A stretch of 51,362 bases of DNA from a virus. The translations under genes were made by a program, and so were the position numbers. Shown here in pieces: positions 26,186-34,023 of the stretch. Position 1 is the stretch's first letter, and every line of letters begins with the position of its first letter. A model generated the notes under the pieces. That model did not search any database and had not been told where the DNA came from. It saw only the letters and a program-made list of their open reading frames with translations. The stretch spans positions 1-51,362 of IMG/VR virus record IMGVR_UViG_3300042691_042324; one strand, 5' to 3'.

Positions 26186-26809
26186 ATGGCTTTCCGGGAT
26201 GAGAATATTGATTTAGAGAGTCTCCCATTTGCAGACCCATCAAACATAGTAATAAAAGAAAATTTTATAAGCAAAGAGCACCTTGCAAAAATACTTGACT
26301 ACTGTTACTCAATAGAACATTGGGAATCAAGAAGCGAATTGGGAACAGATAGCATCCACATGCCTGAATACATTGAAAATGGTTCTCCAGAAGTATTTGC
26401 AATAATGAAACACTATGTTGAGTCAGTGCAGCGTGAAGTCGAATATAAATTCGGAAGAAAATTAGAGAAAACAAAACCAGGAATACGCAAATGGTATCCA
26501 GGCGAATACCAAGACGTGCATGCAGATGGGGAAACAGCCAGCGGATGGCCGGGTTACAACTATATAGTTGATTACGGTTCAATTATATATTTAAACGACG
26601 AATATGAAGGTGGAGAGTTGTTTTTCCCAAAATATAATATTCACCTAAAGCCAAAACCAGGCACACTGGTATTTTTCCCATCAACAAACATGTACGCTCA
26701 CGGGGTTACGGAAGTTACGGAAGGCATCAGGTATACGTCTCCACATTTCTGGATTCCAGTAAAACACAAAATACTGATGGAAATGGCTGTAATGGATGAG
26801 CAAAAGTAA
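26186..26809 (+). CDS. 2OG-Fe(II) oxygenase, prolyl-4-hydroxylase-like
   Basis: 207 residues. Double-stranded beta-helix core: H112-A-D114 as the first two iron ligands, IIYLNDEYEGGELFFP, PGTLVFFPS and then distal H172 with R182 ten residues later for 2-oxoglutarate. This arrangement (Y-L-N-D-x-Y-x-G-G-E-L-x-F) is the hallmark of the P4H/egl-9 group. Enzymes of this type hydroxylate prolyl residues, or other amino acids and small molecules. GAGG precedes the ATG. It directly follows the FFPP-tailed Fn3 gene and overlaps the first sulfotransferase-like gene by 14 bases, so the three are probably one transcript. Confidence 0.85.
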   Translation: MAFRDENIDLESLPFADPSNIVIKENFISKEHLAKILDYCYSIEHWESRSELGTDSIHMPEYIENGSPEVFAIMKHYVESVQREVEYKFGRKLEKTKPGIRKWYPGEYQDVHADGETASGWPGYNYIVDYGSIIYLNDEYEGGELFFPKYNIHLKPKPGTLVFFPSTNMYAHGVTEVTEGIRYTSPHFWIPVKHKILMEMAVMDEQK

Positions 26810-27551
26810 ACACGTTTATTTTTTGCATATACCAAAAACATCTGGAATGAAAATGCAACATGACCTTCTGGATGCGTCAATTAGGGAAAGCAATATTAAT
26901 GTCTATATTCCAAAAGACTACGAATTTGTGTTCAACCCTGAAATTGCAGAATTTTATAACGTTATATGTGGGCATTTTGCAAGAAACCCGATAGATGTAA
27001 TCAAAGACCTAACAACATTTTCTATGGTCAGAGAGCCATTTAATCAATATTTAAGTTCGGCAAAATATGCTGCACAACAATCTGGTTCAGATTTCACTGA
27101 AGAATTTTTAGATAATTTTTTAAACAATGACAATAATGTTAGTTCTTATTTTGAAGGTATGTCTGGGTGTGATAATCCTCAATCATGTTTTTTGTATTCA
27201 AAAATTGCATGTTTTGAAGTTGTTTCCGATATTGATTTATACGGCAATCCGCCAGAACAAAAGTATAAATCTTTTTTTGTAGATAAGCCTCAGTCCTACT
27301 CTGCATTAAAAGATAAATTAGATGGAATAATAATTGGAAGGGTAGAAAATAGAAAATCTTTTGTCAATAAAATGAATGAAATTTTATTTAATTTATACGG
27401 CATAAAAATAGAAAATAATGAATCTGTGATTAACAGCACACCTGCACATGCGTTCAAAATAAGCAACAAACACAAAAACAAAATAAATTCAAAAATACAA
27501 CTGGACTTAGAGCTATACGCAAAAATCAGAGAATCTGAACGAATTCAATGA
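26796..27551 (+). CDS. Sulfotransferase-like protein
   Basis: 251 residues. HIPKTSG (11-17) matches the PAPS 5'-phosphosulfate loop and SMVREP (76-81) followed by Ser the 3'-phosphate-binding motif of the heparan-sulfate 2-O/6-O-type sulfotransferase group (HIPKTGG, VRDP). The rest is AT-rich and diverged. Predicted to transfer sulfate to a sugar or tyrosine, if active. It is coupled by ATGA to a paralogue. Such enzymes are rare in phages; they might modify fibre glycans made by the neighbouring glycosyltransferases. Activity uncertain. Confidence 0.72.
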   Translation: MSKSKHVYFLHIPKTSGMKMQHDLLDASIRESNINVYIPKDYEFVFNPEIAEFYNVICGHFARNPIDVIKDLTTFSMVREPFNQYLSSAKYAAQQSGSDFTEEFLDNFLNNDNNVSSYFEGMSGCDNPQSCFLYSKIACFEVVSDIDLYGNPPEQKYKSFFVDKPQSYSALKDKLDGIIIGRVENRKSFVNKMNEILFNLYGIKIENNESVINSTPAHAFKISNKHKNKINSKIQLDLELYAKIRESERIQ

Positions 27552-28291
27552 AACGCATATACCATCTTCATATACCAAGGACATCTGGTTTCGGAATATG
27601 TAAATCTTTATGGAAAACATTTATTGACAACGGTCTTCCAAGTAATGTTTTTTCACAAGATGTATCAACATTGATGTATGACCATATCGGGATGATTCGG
27701 TATCCTTTTGTGTCTGGACATTTTGCTATTAATCCAATAGTTGAAAACCCAGATGGTTTTGATATATTTTCCCTAGTTCGAGACCCAGTGGAACACTACA
27801 TAAGTATTGCCGCATATGTTTCAAGTAGTACTGGAAAAAATATGTCAAACGACTATATGGATGAATTCCTGTATGGAAACATAACTCCATTTGGGGTTAA
27901 CGAGCTTTTTTCAAGCGCGGGGAATATACAGACAAAAATGTTATTTTGCAGAATCGCTTTTGCTGATAAGTCATTTGTTGCATTAAGGGACGATGATGTT
28001 CAAAACGAAAAAAATATAATTTTTCTAGAACATGAAATTCCAAGCGAAGATGCGATGAAAGACCGTATTTATGAAATGAACATATTTGATTTCGCTAAAA
28101 GAGATAAAGCCGTTGATTGGTTAAAGAAAAAGGTTTTAGAATCATATGGATTTGAACTAGATGATTCAATTAACCATGTTACAAACTTTTCAAACAAATG
28201 TAATTTCAAGCCAGATATAAGTCATATAAGGGAAATCAAAAGAAGGTCAGAGGCTGACTGTTACCTATATGAACTCGTGTCTAGAAAATAA
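27548..28291 (+). CDS. Sulfotransferase-like protein, paralogue
   Basis: 247 residues. HIPRTSG (8-14) and SLVRDP (75-80) followed by V-E-H-Y-I-S reproduce the two phosphate-binding motifs of the preceding protein, with Arg replacing the Lys of the 5' loop (HIPKT to HIPRT), which may lower catalysis because that Lys normally acts in transfer. Otherwise similar length and AT-rich. The two genes look like a tandem duplication that diverged. Ends 17 bases before the next oxygenase gene. Confidence 0.7.
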   Translation: MKRIYHLHIPRTSGFGICKSLWKTFIDNGLPSNVFSQDVSTLMYDHIGMIRYPFVSGHFAINPIVENPDGFDIFSLVRDPVEHYISIAAYVSSSTGKNMSNDYMDEFLYGNITPFGVNELFSSAGNIQTKMLFCRIAFADKSFVALRDDDVQNEKNIIFLEHEIPSEDAMKDRIYEMNIFDFAKRDKAVDWLKKKVLESYGFELDDSINHVTNFSNKCNFKPDISHIREIKRRSEADCYLYELVSRK

Positions 28292-28308
28292 TTTGATATT
28301 GTTGCTTT

Positions 28309-28935
28309 ATGGAAATAGACGCAGCTTCACCATGGAAGATAAAGCCAGGTCACTTTGGTGATGGGCCAGAGAATATCCATATCTTTGAAAATTTCATTGA
28401 CAAAGATGATTTAAAAACAATCCAAGACTTTTGCCCAACAATAAATGAGTGGAATAACTCAAAAGAAAGCGTTTTCGCTGAAGATGGGACGTGTCTTTAC
28501 AACGCTGATTATTGGAACGATAGACAGTGCAGTAGCGATATTCTCCAAAGACTATCAATGCCAGTTTTTGACATAATTGAGAAATATATACAAAAAATGC
28601 AATCAACGCTCGAGGAGTTATATGACCTTCGTTTATCTCCACGCCCTCCAGTAATTATGAAGTGGCGTCCAGGCATTGAACAAAGGCCACACGCCGATAA
28701 ACAGCTAAACAATGGTGAACCAAATGCTTTCGTTGATTACGACCTAAATTCGTTGTTCTACTATAACGACGATTTTGAAGGCGGAGAACTTTTTTATCCG
28801 CAACATGGCATAACAGTAAAACCTAGACCAGGGCTTGCAGTTGCACACCCAGGAGATATTAACTACCTTCACGGAGTAACGATGATTACAAGTGGGTACA
28901 GGTATACAACACCATCCTTCTACACAGTTGAATAG
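28309..28935 (+). CDS. 2OG-Fe(II) oxygenase, P4H-like
   Basis: 208 residues. H128-A-D130, SLFYYNDDFEGGELFYP, PGLAVAHPGD, distal H188 and R198 give a complete metal and cosubstrate set. N-terminal residues 20-30 (ENIHIFENFIDKDDL) resemble the start of the 26186 protein (IVIKENFISKEHL), so both descend from one family. No clear ribosome binding site at its ATG; upstream gap is 17 bases. Substrate unknown. Confidence 0.85.
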   Translation: MEIDAASPWKIKPGHFGDGPENIHIFENFIDKDDLKTIQDFCPTINEWNNSKESVFAEDGTCLYNADYWNDRQCSSDILQRLSMPVFDIIEKYIQKMQSTLEELYDLRLSPRPPVIMKWRPGIEQRPHADKQLNNGEPNAFVDYDLNSLFYYNDDFEGGELFYPQHGITVKPRPGLAVAHPGDINYLHGVTMITSGYRYTTPSFYTVE

Positions 28936-28938
28936 ACG

Positions 28939-29466
28939 ATGATAAAAATTGAAGAACAACTGGTAGAACCAAGAGAATGCAATGTAATCATTGAGGCGAT
29001 AAAGGCAATCGGTACACCAACAAATCTCGCTGAAGGCGACCCGCACACCAGATATTACGATAAACGCATATTGATAGAAAACGATGTATTTGCGTATGGT
29101 GTCTTTGAACAAATATGCGACAAAGTGCTACGAGCTGCCGAAGATTTTGCTGGATTAGAACTGCGCATTGACCTTGCGACACTTATCTCTGTTACACCTG
29201 GCAACACCCCAGAAGAACATGCAGATAATCAAAATCTTGATGGAACGGAAAAGATTGGTTGCACCAATTTCTTCGTATCCGCAGTTGCATATTTGAACAG
29301 TAACTTCACTGGTGGCGACTTGGTATTTCCTAAGATTGATTATCGATATAAGCCGAATGCTGGTGATTGCATATTATTTCCTAGCGATTTAGAGCATAGC
29401 CATTATGTGGATAACGTATACGAAGGAAAGCGGATATCGTTGGCTTTGTGGTTTTCCCGTATATGA
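28939..29466 (+). CDS. 2OG-Fe(II) oxygenase, short P4H-like
   Basis: 175 residues, close to the minimum for the fold. H94-A-D96 (PEEHADNQ), VAYLNSNFTGGDLVFP, AGDCILFPSD, then H155 with R165 at the usual ten-residue spacing. Starts three bases after the preceding stop, so it is co-transcribed. Substrate unknown; the same family in other phages is annotated only as oxygenase. Confidence 0.83.
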   Translation: MIKIEEQLVEPRECNVIIEAIKAIGTPTNLAEGDPHTRYYDKRILIENDVFAYGVFEQICDKVLRAAEDFAGLELRIDLATLISVTPGNTPEEHADNQNLDGTEKIGCTNFFVSAVAYLNSNFTGGDLVFPKIDYRYKPNAGDCILFPSDLEHSHYVDNVYEGKRISLALWFSRI

Positions 29467-29473
29467 TGAGCCA

Positions 29474-30205
29474 ATGAGAAATATCCAGGTTGAGTTCGTC
29501 GGAGACCCAAAAGCTGGTTTTTTGGTATACAGAAATGTACTCAGTGAAGACCTTGAAATACCAAAACGTTTAGAACAAACAATAGGCTCAAGCAACACCC
29601 CACCATATGCATGGATGGAAGCTCTTGTTGGTGATGGGCAGGTGATGAAAGATTACCGAGATTGCGTGGACTGCAAAATGAGCCCAGCACATCTTGAGCA
29701 TTGTCCAGAGCAATACAGCGAGCTGGTAAACATCTACAACGACACCGTAATTGGGCTTACAGCGTGCTTGCAGGACTATGAGTCCAGATACAACATTCGC
29801 ATGGATTTTATGGAAGCAATTAACTATGTCAGGTATAACGAAGGCCAACACTTCAATGTCCATGCCGACCATGGGTTCTCGTATATCTGTACGGTTTCAT
29901 CAGTGATGTATTTAAACGATGACTATGAAGGTGGAGAGTTGTGGTTTCCGTTTTTGGACCTTACTTTTCAGCCAAAGTATGGAGATATTGTCTTATTTCC
30001 ATCTACATACATTTATTCTCACGCATCAAAACCAGTTAAAAGAGGCACAAAATATGCAGCTGTAACGATGTTTGACTATAACGATAGGTACCACAAGCTG
30101 TGGAAGGGTTATGGAAAAAACATTGATGGGACTGATGCTGAATATGGACCTGGAATAGTAAGCCCTACAGCAAATCAAGTTGACAGGTTTATTTTCAAAA
30201 AATGA
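29474..30205 (+). CDS. 2OG-Fe(II) oxygenase with Lys in the 2OG site
   Basis: 243 residues. H130-A-D132, VMYLNDDYEGGELWFP, YGDIVLFPSTYIYSH with distal H183; the residue ten later is K193, not Arg. Collagen-type prolyl 4-hydroxylases also use Lys here. The N-terminal half includes CVDCKMSPAH and ECEQ-like Cys residues (C64, C67, C77). A longer in-frame start overlaps the previous gene by about 60 bases and adds residues unlike its relatives, so ATG 29474 was chosen. Overlaps the DUF6065-like gene by four bases. Confidence 0.82.
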   Translation: MRNIQVEFVGDPKAGFLVYRNVLSEDLEIPKRLEQTIGSSNTPPYAWMEALVGDGQVMKDYRDCVDCKMSPAHLEHCPEQYSELVNIYNDTVIGLTACLQDYESRYNIRMDFMEAINYVRYNEGQHFNVHADHGFSYICTVSSVMYLNDDYEGGELWFPFLDLTFQPKYGDIVLFPSTYIYSHASKPVKRGTKYAAVTMFDYNDRYHKLWKGYGKNIDGTDAEYGPGIVSPTANQVDRFIFKK

Positions 30206-30903
30206 CTAAGTTGTTTCTTAAAAAAACACATCAGAATCCACCATTGATACAGCAGTCAAGGATTAAACGTGACTGGATGGATGAGACATACAATAAGCAC
30301 GCCTATCAGTGTCTCCCTATGACTGTTGCGAACGTATATGGCTGGGAAATCGTCATGGAAGATGATTTGGTGGTTCAATGGGATGGCGGAAATACTGCAC
30401 CAATTATTCTTTCTGGAGAGAAAACATCGTTAGGCAGAACGCAGGCCACGTCATCGATTATTGGCATGATTTCTATACATATGGGGTGGGTTGTTAACAC
30501 GGAAGAAGGTTACAACACATGGATTACTGGTTCGCCAAATTATTTCGTTGAAGGAGCCGCCCCATTGACGGCGACAATTCCTAGCTATTGGTGGCCAGAC
30601 GAATCGCAGATGAATTGGAAAATCACCAAAATCGGAGAACCAGTAATTTTTAAAGCTGGAACACCATTTTGTTTCTTTAACATTTACGACAATTCAGTAC
30701 TTGAAAATGTTGAAATCATTGAATCAAGCCTGTGGGACGACGAGCAGCTGGTTGCATCGCGAATGAAGTATGGAGATTTAAAGGCAAGGAACAATATTGA
30801 AAAACCATGGACGTGGACAAAAGGAATTAAAACAGGTCTTGACGCCGACGGCAATAAAATAGGGCCGACATTCTCTGGTCTGCCAAAATTAGCCAATCCG
30901 TAG
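30202..30903 (+). CDS. DUF6065-like protein
   Basis: 233 residues. The order CLPMTVANVYGWEI, VQWDGG, SIIGMISIHMGWVVNTEEGYN, WITGSPNYF, PLTATIPSYWWPDESQMNWKIT and GTPFCFFNIY matches the DUF6065 family as I remember it, which often neighbours hydroxylases and has no proven activity. Trp-rich segments suggest a beta-sandwich with a hydrophobic pocket. It is translationally coupled (ATGA) to the preceding oxygenase, suggesting a shared substrate or pathway. Family recall should be verified by profile search. Confidence 0.6.
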   Translation: MTKLFLKKTHQNPPLIQQSRIKRDWMDETYNKHAYQCLPMTVANVYGWEIVMEDDLVVQWDGGNTAPIILSGEKTSLGRTQATSSIIGMISIHMGWVVNTEEGYNTWITGSPNYFVEGAAPLTATIPSYWWPDESQMNWKITKIGEPVIFKAGTPFCFFNIYDNSVLENVEIIESSLWDDEQLVASRMKYGDLKARNNIEKPWTWTKGIKTGLDADGNKIGPTFSGLPKLANP

Positions 30904-30905
30904 TG

Positions 30906-30947
30906 TAAAATAGCGGTAATTGCAAAATCCCGGACTACGGAGTAGCC
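30906..30947 (+). promoter_or_regulatory. Candidate -10 TAAAAT and RBS-sequestering hairpin
   Basis: TAAAAT (30906-30911) in a GTAAAATAG context shared with 8440 and 12488. GG-A-CTAC (30932-30938) can pair with GTAGCC (30942-30947) with one bulged A, leaving the GGAG ribosome site around the loop, immediately before ATG 30948. Confidence 0.4.
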
Positions 30948-31184
30948 ATGAAATTTGAATCATCCTTCACAACTCAAGAGAAAAAGCTTATTTACCAGCG
31001 TACCCTCAAGGACCTTGAGAGACAGCTGATGGAGCGACTACTCCAAGAAGGAATCAACCCAGATACGTTTGATGAGAAGAATTTCACCCCAAGTACAGAA
31101 GACGGCAGAATAAACCACGGCCATAAGTTGATTGCTGATTTTATTTCAAAGATTGACAATATTAAATCAAGAATCGCAGAGTAA
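30948..31184 (+). CDS. Small helical protein of unknown function
   Basis: 78 residues: FTTQEKKLIYQRTLKDLERQ begins a long charged helix (about 8-35), then a loop GINPDTFDEKNFTPS and a second helix HKLIADFISKIDNIKSRI. No membrane segment or motif recognised. Its own promoter and ribosome site make it a real gene. It begins a run of four short genes leading to a methyltransferase-like gene. Confidence 0.6.
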   Translation: MKFESSFTTQEKKLIYQRTLKDLERQLMERLLQEGINPDTFDEKNFTPSTEDGRINHGHKLIADFISKIDNIKSRIAE

Positions 31185-31193
31185 GTTCAAAGT

Positions 31194-31427
31194 ATGGCGC
31201 TTTCAACAGAGCAATTGGCAAAAGCGAAAGCTGAAGCAATTCAGATACTTGAGTACTCAATATACACACTTGCCTTTATTCTTGGCGTAGAAGACAGCGA
31301 CCTAAACCCAGATATTGTCAACCCGATTGATATGACCTTGTCAGAAAACAGCGCCTTAACCGCGCAATATGATGCTTACGAATGTTTGAAGATGCAATTG
31401 GTGGCCCTAGCAAGACTACAGGCGTAA
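31194..31427 (+). CDS. Small helical protein of unknown function
   Basis: 77 residues, predicted nearly all helical (STEQLAKAKAEAIQILEYSI, then LAFILGVEDSDLNP and LTAQYDAYECLKMQL). One moderately hydrophobic stretch (about 17-30) is amphipathic rather than a clear membrane span. Starts nine bases after the preceding stop. No family recognised. Confidence 0.55.
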   Translation: MALSTEQLAKAKAEAIQILEYSIYTLAFILGVEDSDLNPDIVNPIDMTLSENSALTAQYDAYECLKMQLVALARLQA

Positions 31428-31434
31428 TACCGTC

Positions 31435-31746
31435 ATGAAGATAGTGCCTAAAATCCCAAGAAAAATTTCAGTCGTTGAAACAGCGATGATGTCAGGTAGA
31501 TACGAAATCTGTCCAGATATTGACCCTGATTACCCAAACATACAGGAACCTATGCGTAATCCGAATAGGGATTCCAATGTTCCAAGGTGGAATTCAGAGC
31601 TTTTTTCCTACGAGCTTCCAGACGGAGCAGCTTTTTTTTGTGACTTACTTCAATCAAACGACCCACAGCTTAAATGGGAAGAGACAGAAGTTGGCGATTT
31701 TACAAAAAACGAATTAGTGGAGGGGTTGTTCGCTGATGAGGAATAG
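31435..31746 (+). CDS. Small acidic protein of unknown function
   Basis: 103 residues, starting MKIVPKIPRKISVVETAMMS, with a central DIDPDYPNIQEP segment and an acidic C-terminus (KWEETEVGDFTKNELVEGLF, then ADEE). No motif recognised. It lies seven bases after the preceding gene and overlaps the following one by 11 bases, which supports expression as part of this small-gene run. Confidence 0.55.
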   Translation: MKIVPKIPRKISVVETAMMSGRYEICPDIDPDYPNIQEPMRNPNRDSNVPRWNSELFSYELPDGAAFFCDLLQSNDPQLKWEETEVGDFTKNELVEGLFADEE

Positions 31747-32056
31747 AAATGCGGGTGGAGAAAATCTCTATAACGCCGATGCCGACAAGGAATACAACGA
31801 ATACAAGCTTGCTGTAATCTCCTATCTAATAGGCGATAATCCAACTGAAATTGAATCAATGCGCATTGACCATGCCGCGGTAAAAATACGCCAGATGTGG
31901 AAATACTCATCAGACATACGTGGCTCAGTGCTTGATGCAGAATATTCAGCAAATAAACTTTCTGTTTTCATTGCTAAAAACAATGTTCATTTAACAGATA
32001 TGGCTAGAGACGCATATTGGAATTACTCTTTAGCGAAGGCTGTTGAAAATGGATAA
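31736..32056 (+). CDS. Small helical protein of unknown function
   Basis: 106 residues with regularly spaced helices (YNEYKLAVISYLIGDN, MRIDHAAVKIRQMWKYSS, MARDAYWNYSLAKAVE). GGAGGGG about ten bases before the ATG gives a strong ribosome site. Its C-terminus overlaps the next gene's start by eight bases. Reminiscent of small regulatory or accessory phage proteins, but no family is recognised. Confidence 0.55.
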   Translation: MRNRNAGGENLYNADADKEYNEYKLAVISYLIGDNPTEIESMRIDHAAVKIRQMWKYSSDIRGSVLDAEYSANKLSVFIAKNNVHLTDMARDAYWNYSLAKAVENG

Positions 32057-32813
32057 TAGGCAGCTTCGCACGGCAATGGCATCTCGAGTGCTTGGTGAAC
32101 ACCCTTTTAAGGCATGTTTCGGACACGATGCAGCTGATGCTGAAATTGAAAGCATATCTGAAATGGCCGCACGCGTAAAACAGTGGAGAAACGATATTGG
32201 GACATTAAGTCTGAGTATCGGAGCCAGAGGTGGGAACGAGGGCGTATGGTATGTTGACCTTCTCTCTTCGCCGCAATCTGGGTTTAAAGAACTGCTCATG
32301 AGATTTGATGATGCAGTGGCTAGTTATTTGTATGCTAAAAATCCACAAAAGAGTCTATTTTTTACTTCTGACGGATTGTCTTGTGTTTTTGCATACAAGC
32401 AGATGTTCCCTGAATCAGAAATACATTTTGCAAACAATCAATCCCTGTTTAATTATGAGACATTCATGCGTGATATGTCAACCGAAACATCTAGCGGAAG
32501 ATTCAGAGACATAGACTACAGCGTTGTTGATGAAAAAGAAGTTTCAATAGGAGAAGCTTCTGGATATGACTTTATCCAGGTTGCCTCGTGGGATGTGTTA
32601 TACGATGCAGACCTGCTAAAAAAATGTGTTTCAGCTCTATCGCCTGGCGGCGTGTTGGTTGCAATTTCAACAAACAATGCTGGAAAAGTTTACAGAGACG
32701 ACACAATGTTGCACCCATACTACGGGATGCACGAAATCTTAAAACAAAGTAGCGGAACCACTTACCATAACTCTGATTCTTACGGCTTTACCATATTTAC
32801 AAAATCAAGATAA
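32049..32813 (+). CDS. Methyltransferase-like protein with degenerate SAM motif
   Basis: 254 residues. The C-terminal part has the class I methyltransferase layout: YDFIQVASWDVLYDADLLKK, then CVSALSPGGVLVAIST and a final strand YGFTIFTKS. The glycine-rich motif I is missing; the corresponding region reads SLFFTSDGLSCVFAY followed by EIHFANNQ, so SAM binding is doubtful. The N-terminal 60 residues (LRTAMASRVLG, HDAADAEIESISEMAARVKQ) form helices. It could be an inactivated enzyme or a binding partner. ATG 32049 was chosen over a TTG six bases upstream. Confidence 0.55.
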   Translation: MDNRQLRTAMASRVLGEHPFKACFGHDAADAEIESISEMAARVKQWRNDIGTLSLSIGARGGNEGVWYVDLLSSPQSGFKELLMRFDDAVASYLYAKNPQKSLFFTSDGLSCVFAYKQMFPESEIHFANNQSLFNYETFMRDMSTETSSGRFRDIDYSVVDEKEVSIGEASGYDFIQVASWDVLYDADLLKKCVSALSPGGVLVAISTNNAGKVYRDDTMLHPYYGMHEILKQSSGTTYHNSDSYGFTIFTKSR

Positions 32814-32831
32814 ATATTATTCAACAGCGAT

Positions 32832-33956
32832 TCACCTACAGGTGTATCTTTCAAAGTCCATACCTTTTCTTCGCATTACATATTGCCAAAGATTAAACTT
32901 TCGAGACATAAAACCACCAATGCAGGCCAATAGATAAAATTCCCACATTTTTCTAAACTTTTCGTCGTAGCTTGGAATCTCATCCCAGCTTGATGTGACG
33001 TTTTTATACCATTCGGCCAAAGTCTTTGCATAGTCCATGCCAAAGTTGTGGACATCTTCTATCACCCAATTTGGTTCTGCTGCCGCTGTGAACTGCGATA
33101 CTGATGGCAAAATTCCGCCTGGGAATATGTATCTATCGTAGAAAGGGTCAGCATCATGACGTGCTCTCGTAGAACCAATAAGGTGATGAAGCATTATTCC
33201 TTTGTCTGTTAACTGTTCGTCACATTTATCAAAAAACAGTTTCAAATTCTTTGGTCCAACATGCTCCATCATTCCAATCGAAACAATCCGGTCAAATTTT
33301 CCAAATTGTCCATTTAGTTCTTGATATGTGAGTTTATGAATTTCTATTCCTAGCGGTTCACAGCGCTTGATTGCTGTTGATATTTGTTTGTCAACCGGAG
33401 TGATTCCGACGCCAGTAACGCCATAGGTTTTTGCTGCGTATTCAAGAAATCCACCCCACCCACAACCAATATCAAGGACCCTCATGCCTGGTTTGAGTTT
33501 TAGTTTTTTGCAAATCAAATCCATCTTGGCAATTTGTGCATCATCAAGATTTTTGGCTTTTTGCCAGTATCCACACGAATACATCATGTAGTCATCAAGC
33601 ATTAATTCAAATAGGTCATTGCCTATGCCGTAATGAAATTCTGCGTTTTTTGGGGACCGGCTTCTATTCTGCCTATTGGCAATACGTGACCATGCAGCCG
33701 CAATCGCAATACTTGGGCTCATGGGGATTTGTTTTGCAAGGTCTATATTTGTGAATCGGGTGAGCATTTCATCAACTCGCTCGCATGACCACCATCCATC
33801 TACATATCCTTCGGCTAATCCGAGAAGCCTTTGGTCAAGCAACCTGTCCCAAAGTTTGTCGTTATGAACATGAATCGAATATGGTTCTGGTCCATTGATT
33901 GGTATCCCAGCTTGCTCAAACAATTTTGTAAAGACTTTATGCGATTTTCTTGACAT
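32832..33956 (-). CDS. cfa: Cyclopropane-fatty-acyl-phospholipid synthase
   Basis: 374 residues, full length for the family. N-terminal domain (KVFTKLFEQAGI, LGLAEGYVDGWW), then HYGIGNDLFELMLDDYMMYSCGYW in part, SAM motif LDIGCGWG (161-168), MMEHVGPKN with E231, HHLIGSTR, and FGMDYAKTLAEWY. The catalytic residues of the E. coli enzyme (Cys, Glu, His, Tyr of the bicarbonate site) all have counterparts (C128, E231, H258, Y in FGMDY). It adds a methylene from SAM across cis double bonds in membrane phospholipids, hardening membranes. Its leaderless promoter is divergent from the membrane-protein and desaturase operon, so unsaturated chains and their cyclopropanation may be linked. Confidence 0.92.
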   Translation of the reverse strand: MSRKSHKVFTKLFEQAGIPINGPEPYSIHVHNDKLWDRLLDQRLLGLAEGYVDGWWSCERVDEMLTRFTNIDLAKQIPMSPSIAIAAAWSRIANRQNRSRSPKNAEFHYGIGNDLFELMLDDYMMYSCGYWQKAKNLDDAQIAKMDLICKKLKLKPGMRVLDIGCGWGGFLEYAAKTYGVTGVGITPVDKQISTAIKRCEPLGIEIHKLTYQELNGQFGKFDRIVSIGMMEHVGPKNLKLFFDKCDEQLTDKGIMLHHLIGSTRARHDADPFYDRYIFPGGILPSVSQFTAAAEPNWVIEDVHNFGMDYAKTLAEWYKNVTSSWDEIPSYDEKFRKMWEFYLLACIGGFMSRKFNLWQYVMRRKGMDFERYTCR

Positions 33957-33962
33957 GAATGA

Positions 33963-33971
33963 ATGCTAGCA
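33963..33971 (-). promoter_or_regulatory. Extended -10 leaderless promoter TGCTAGCAT for cfa
   Basis: TGC plus TAGCAT on the minus strand, then TCATTC, then ATG at 33956. Exact six-base spacing; no ribosome site. Confidence 0.68.
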
Positions 33972-34008
33972 TGACGTAGTGGGAAAAATTATAAGCCTTA
34001 TTTGGCCA

Positions 34009-34017
34009 TGCTATCAT
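34009..34017 (+). promoter_or_regulatory. Extended -10 leaderless promoter TGCTATCAT
   Basis: TGC plus TATCAT, then TTTGGC, then ATG at 34024. Divergent from the cfa promoter 40 bases away; together they could share regulation. Confidence 0.65.
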
Positions 34018-34023
34018 TTTGGC

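Noticed and set aside
29405-29473. Upstream ATG of the 29474 oxygenase
   Set aside because: It would overlap the previous oxygenase by about 60 bases and add residues with no counterpart in the other family members.
32842-32853. CACCTACAGGTG inverted repeat at the cfa 3' end as a terminator
   Set aside because: Only four pairs, inside the coding region, with no T-run.
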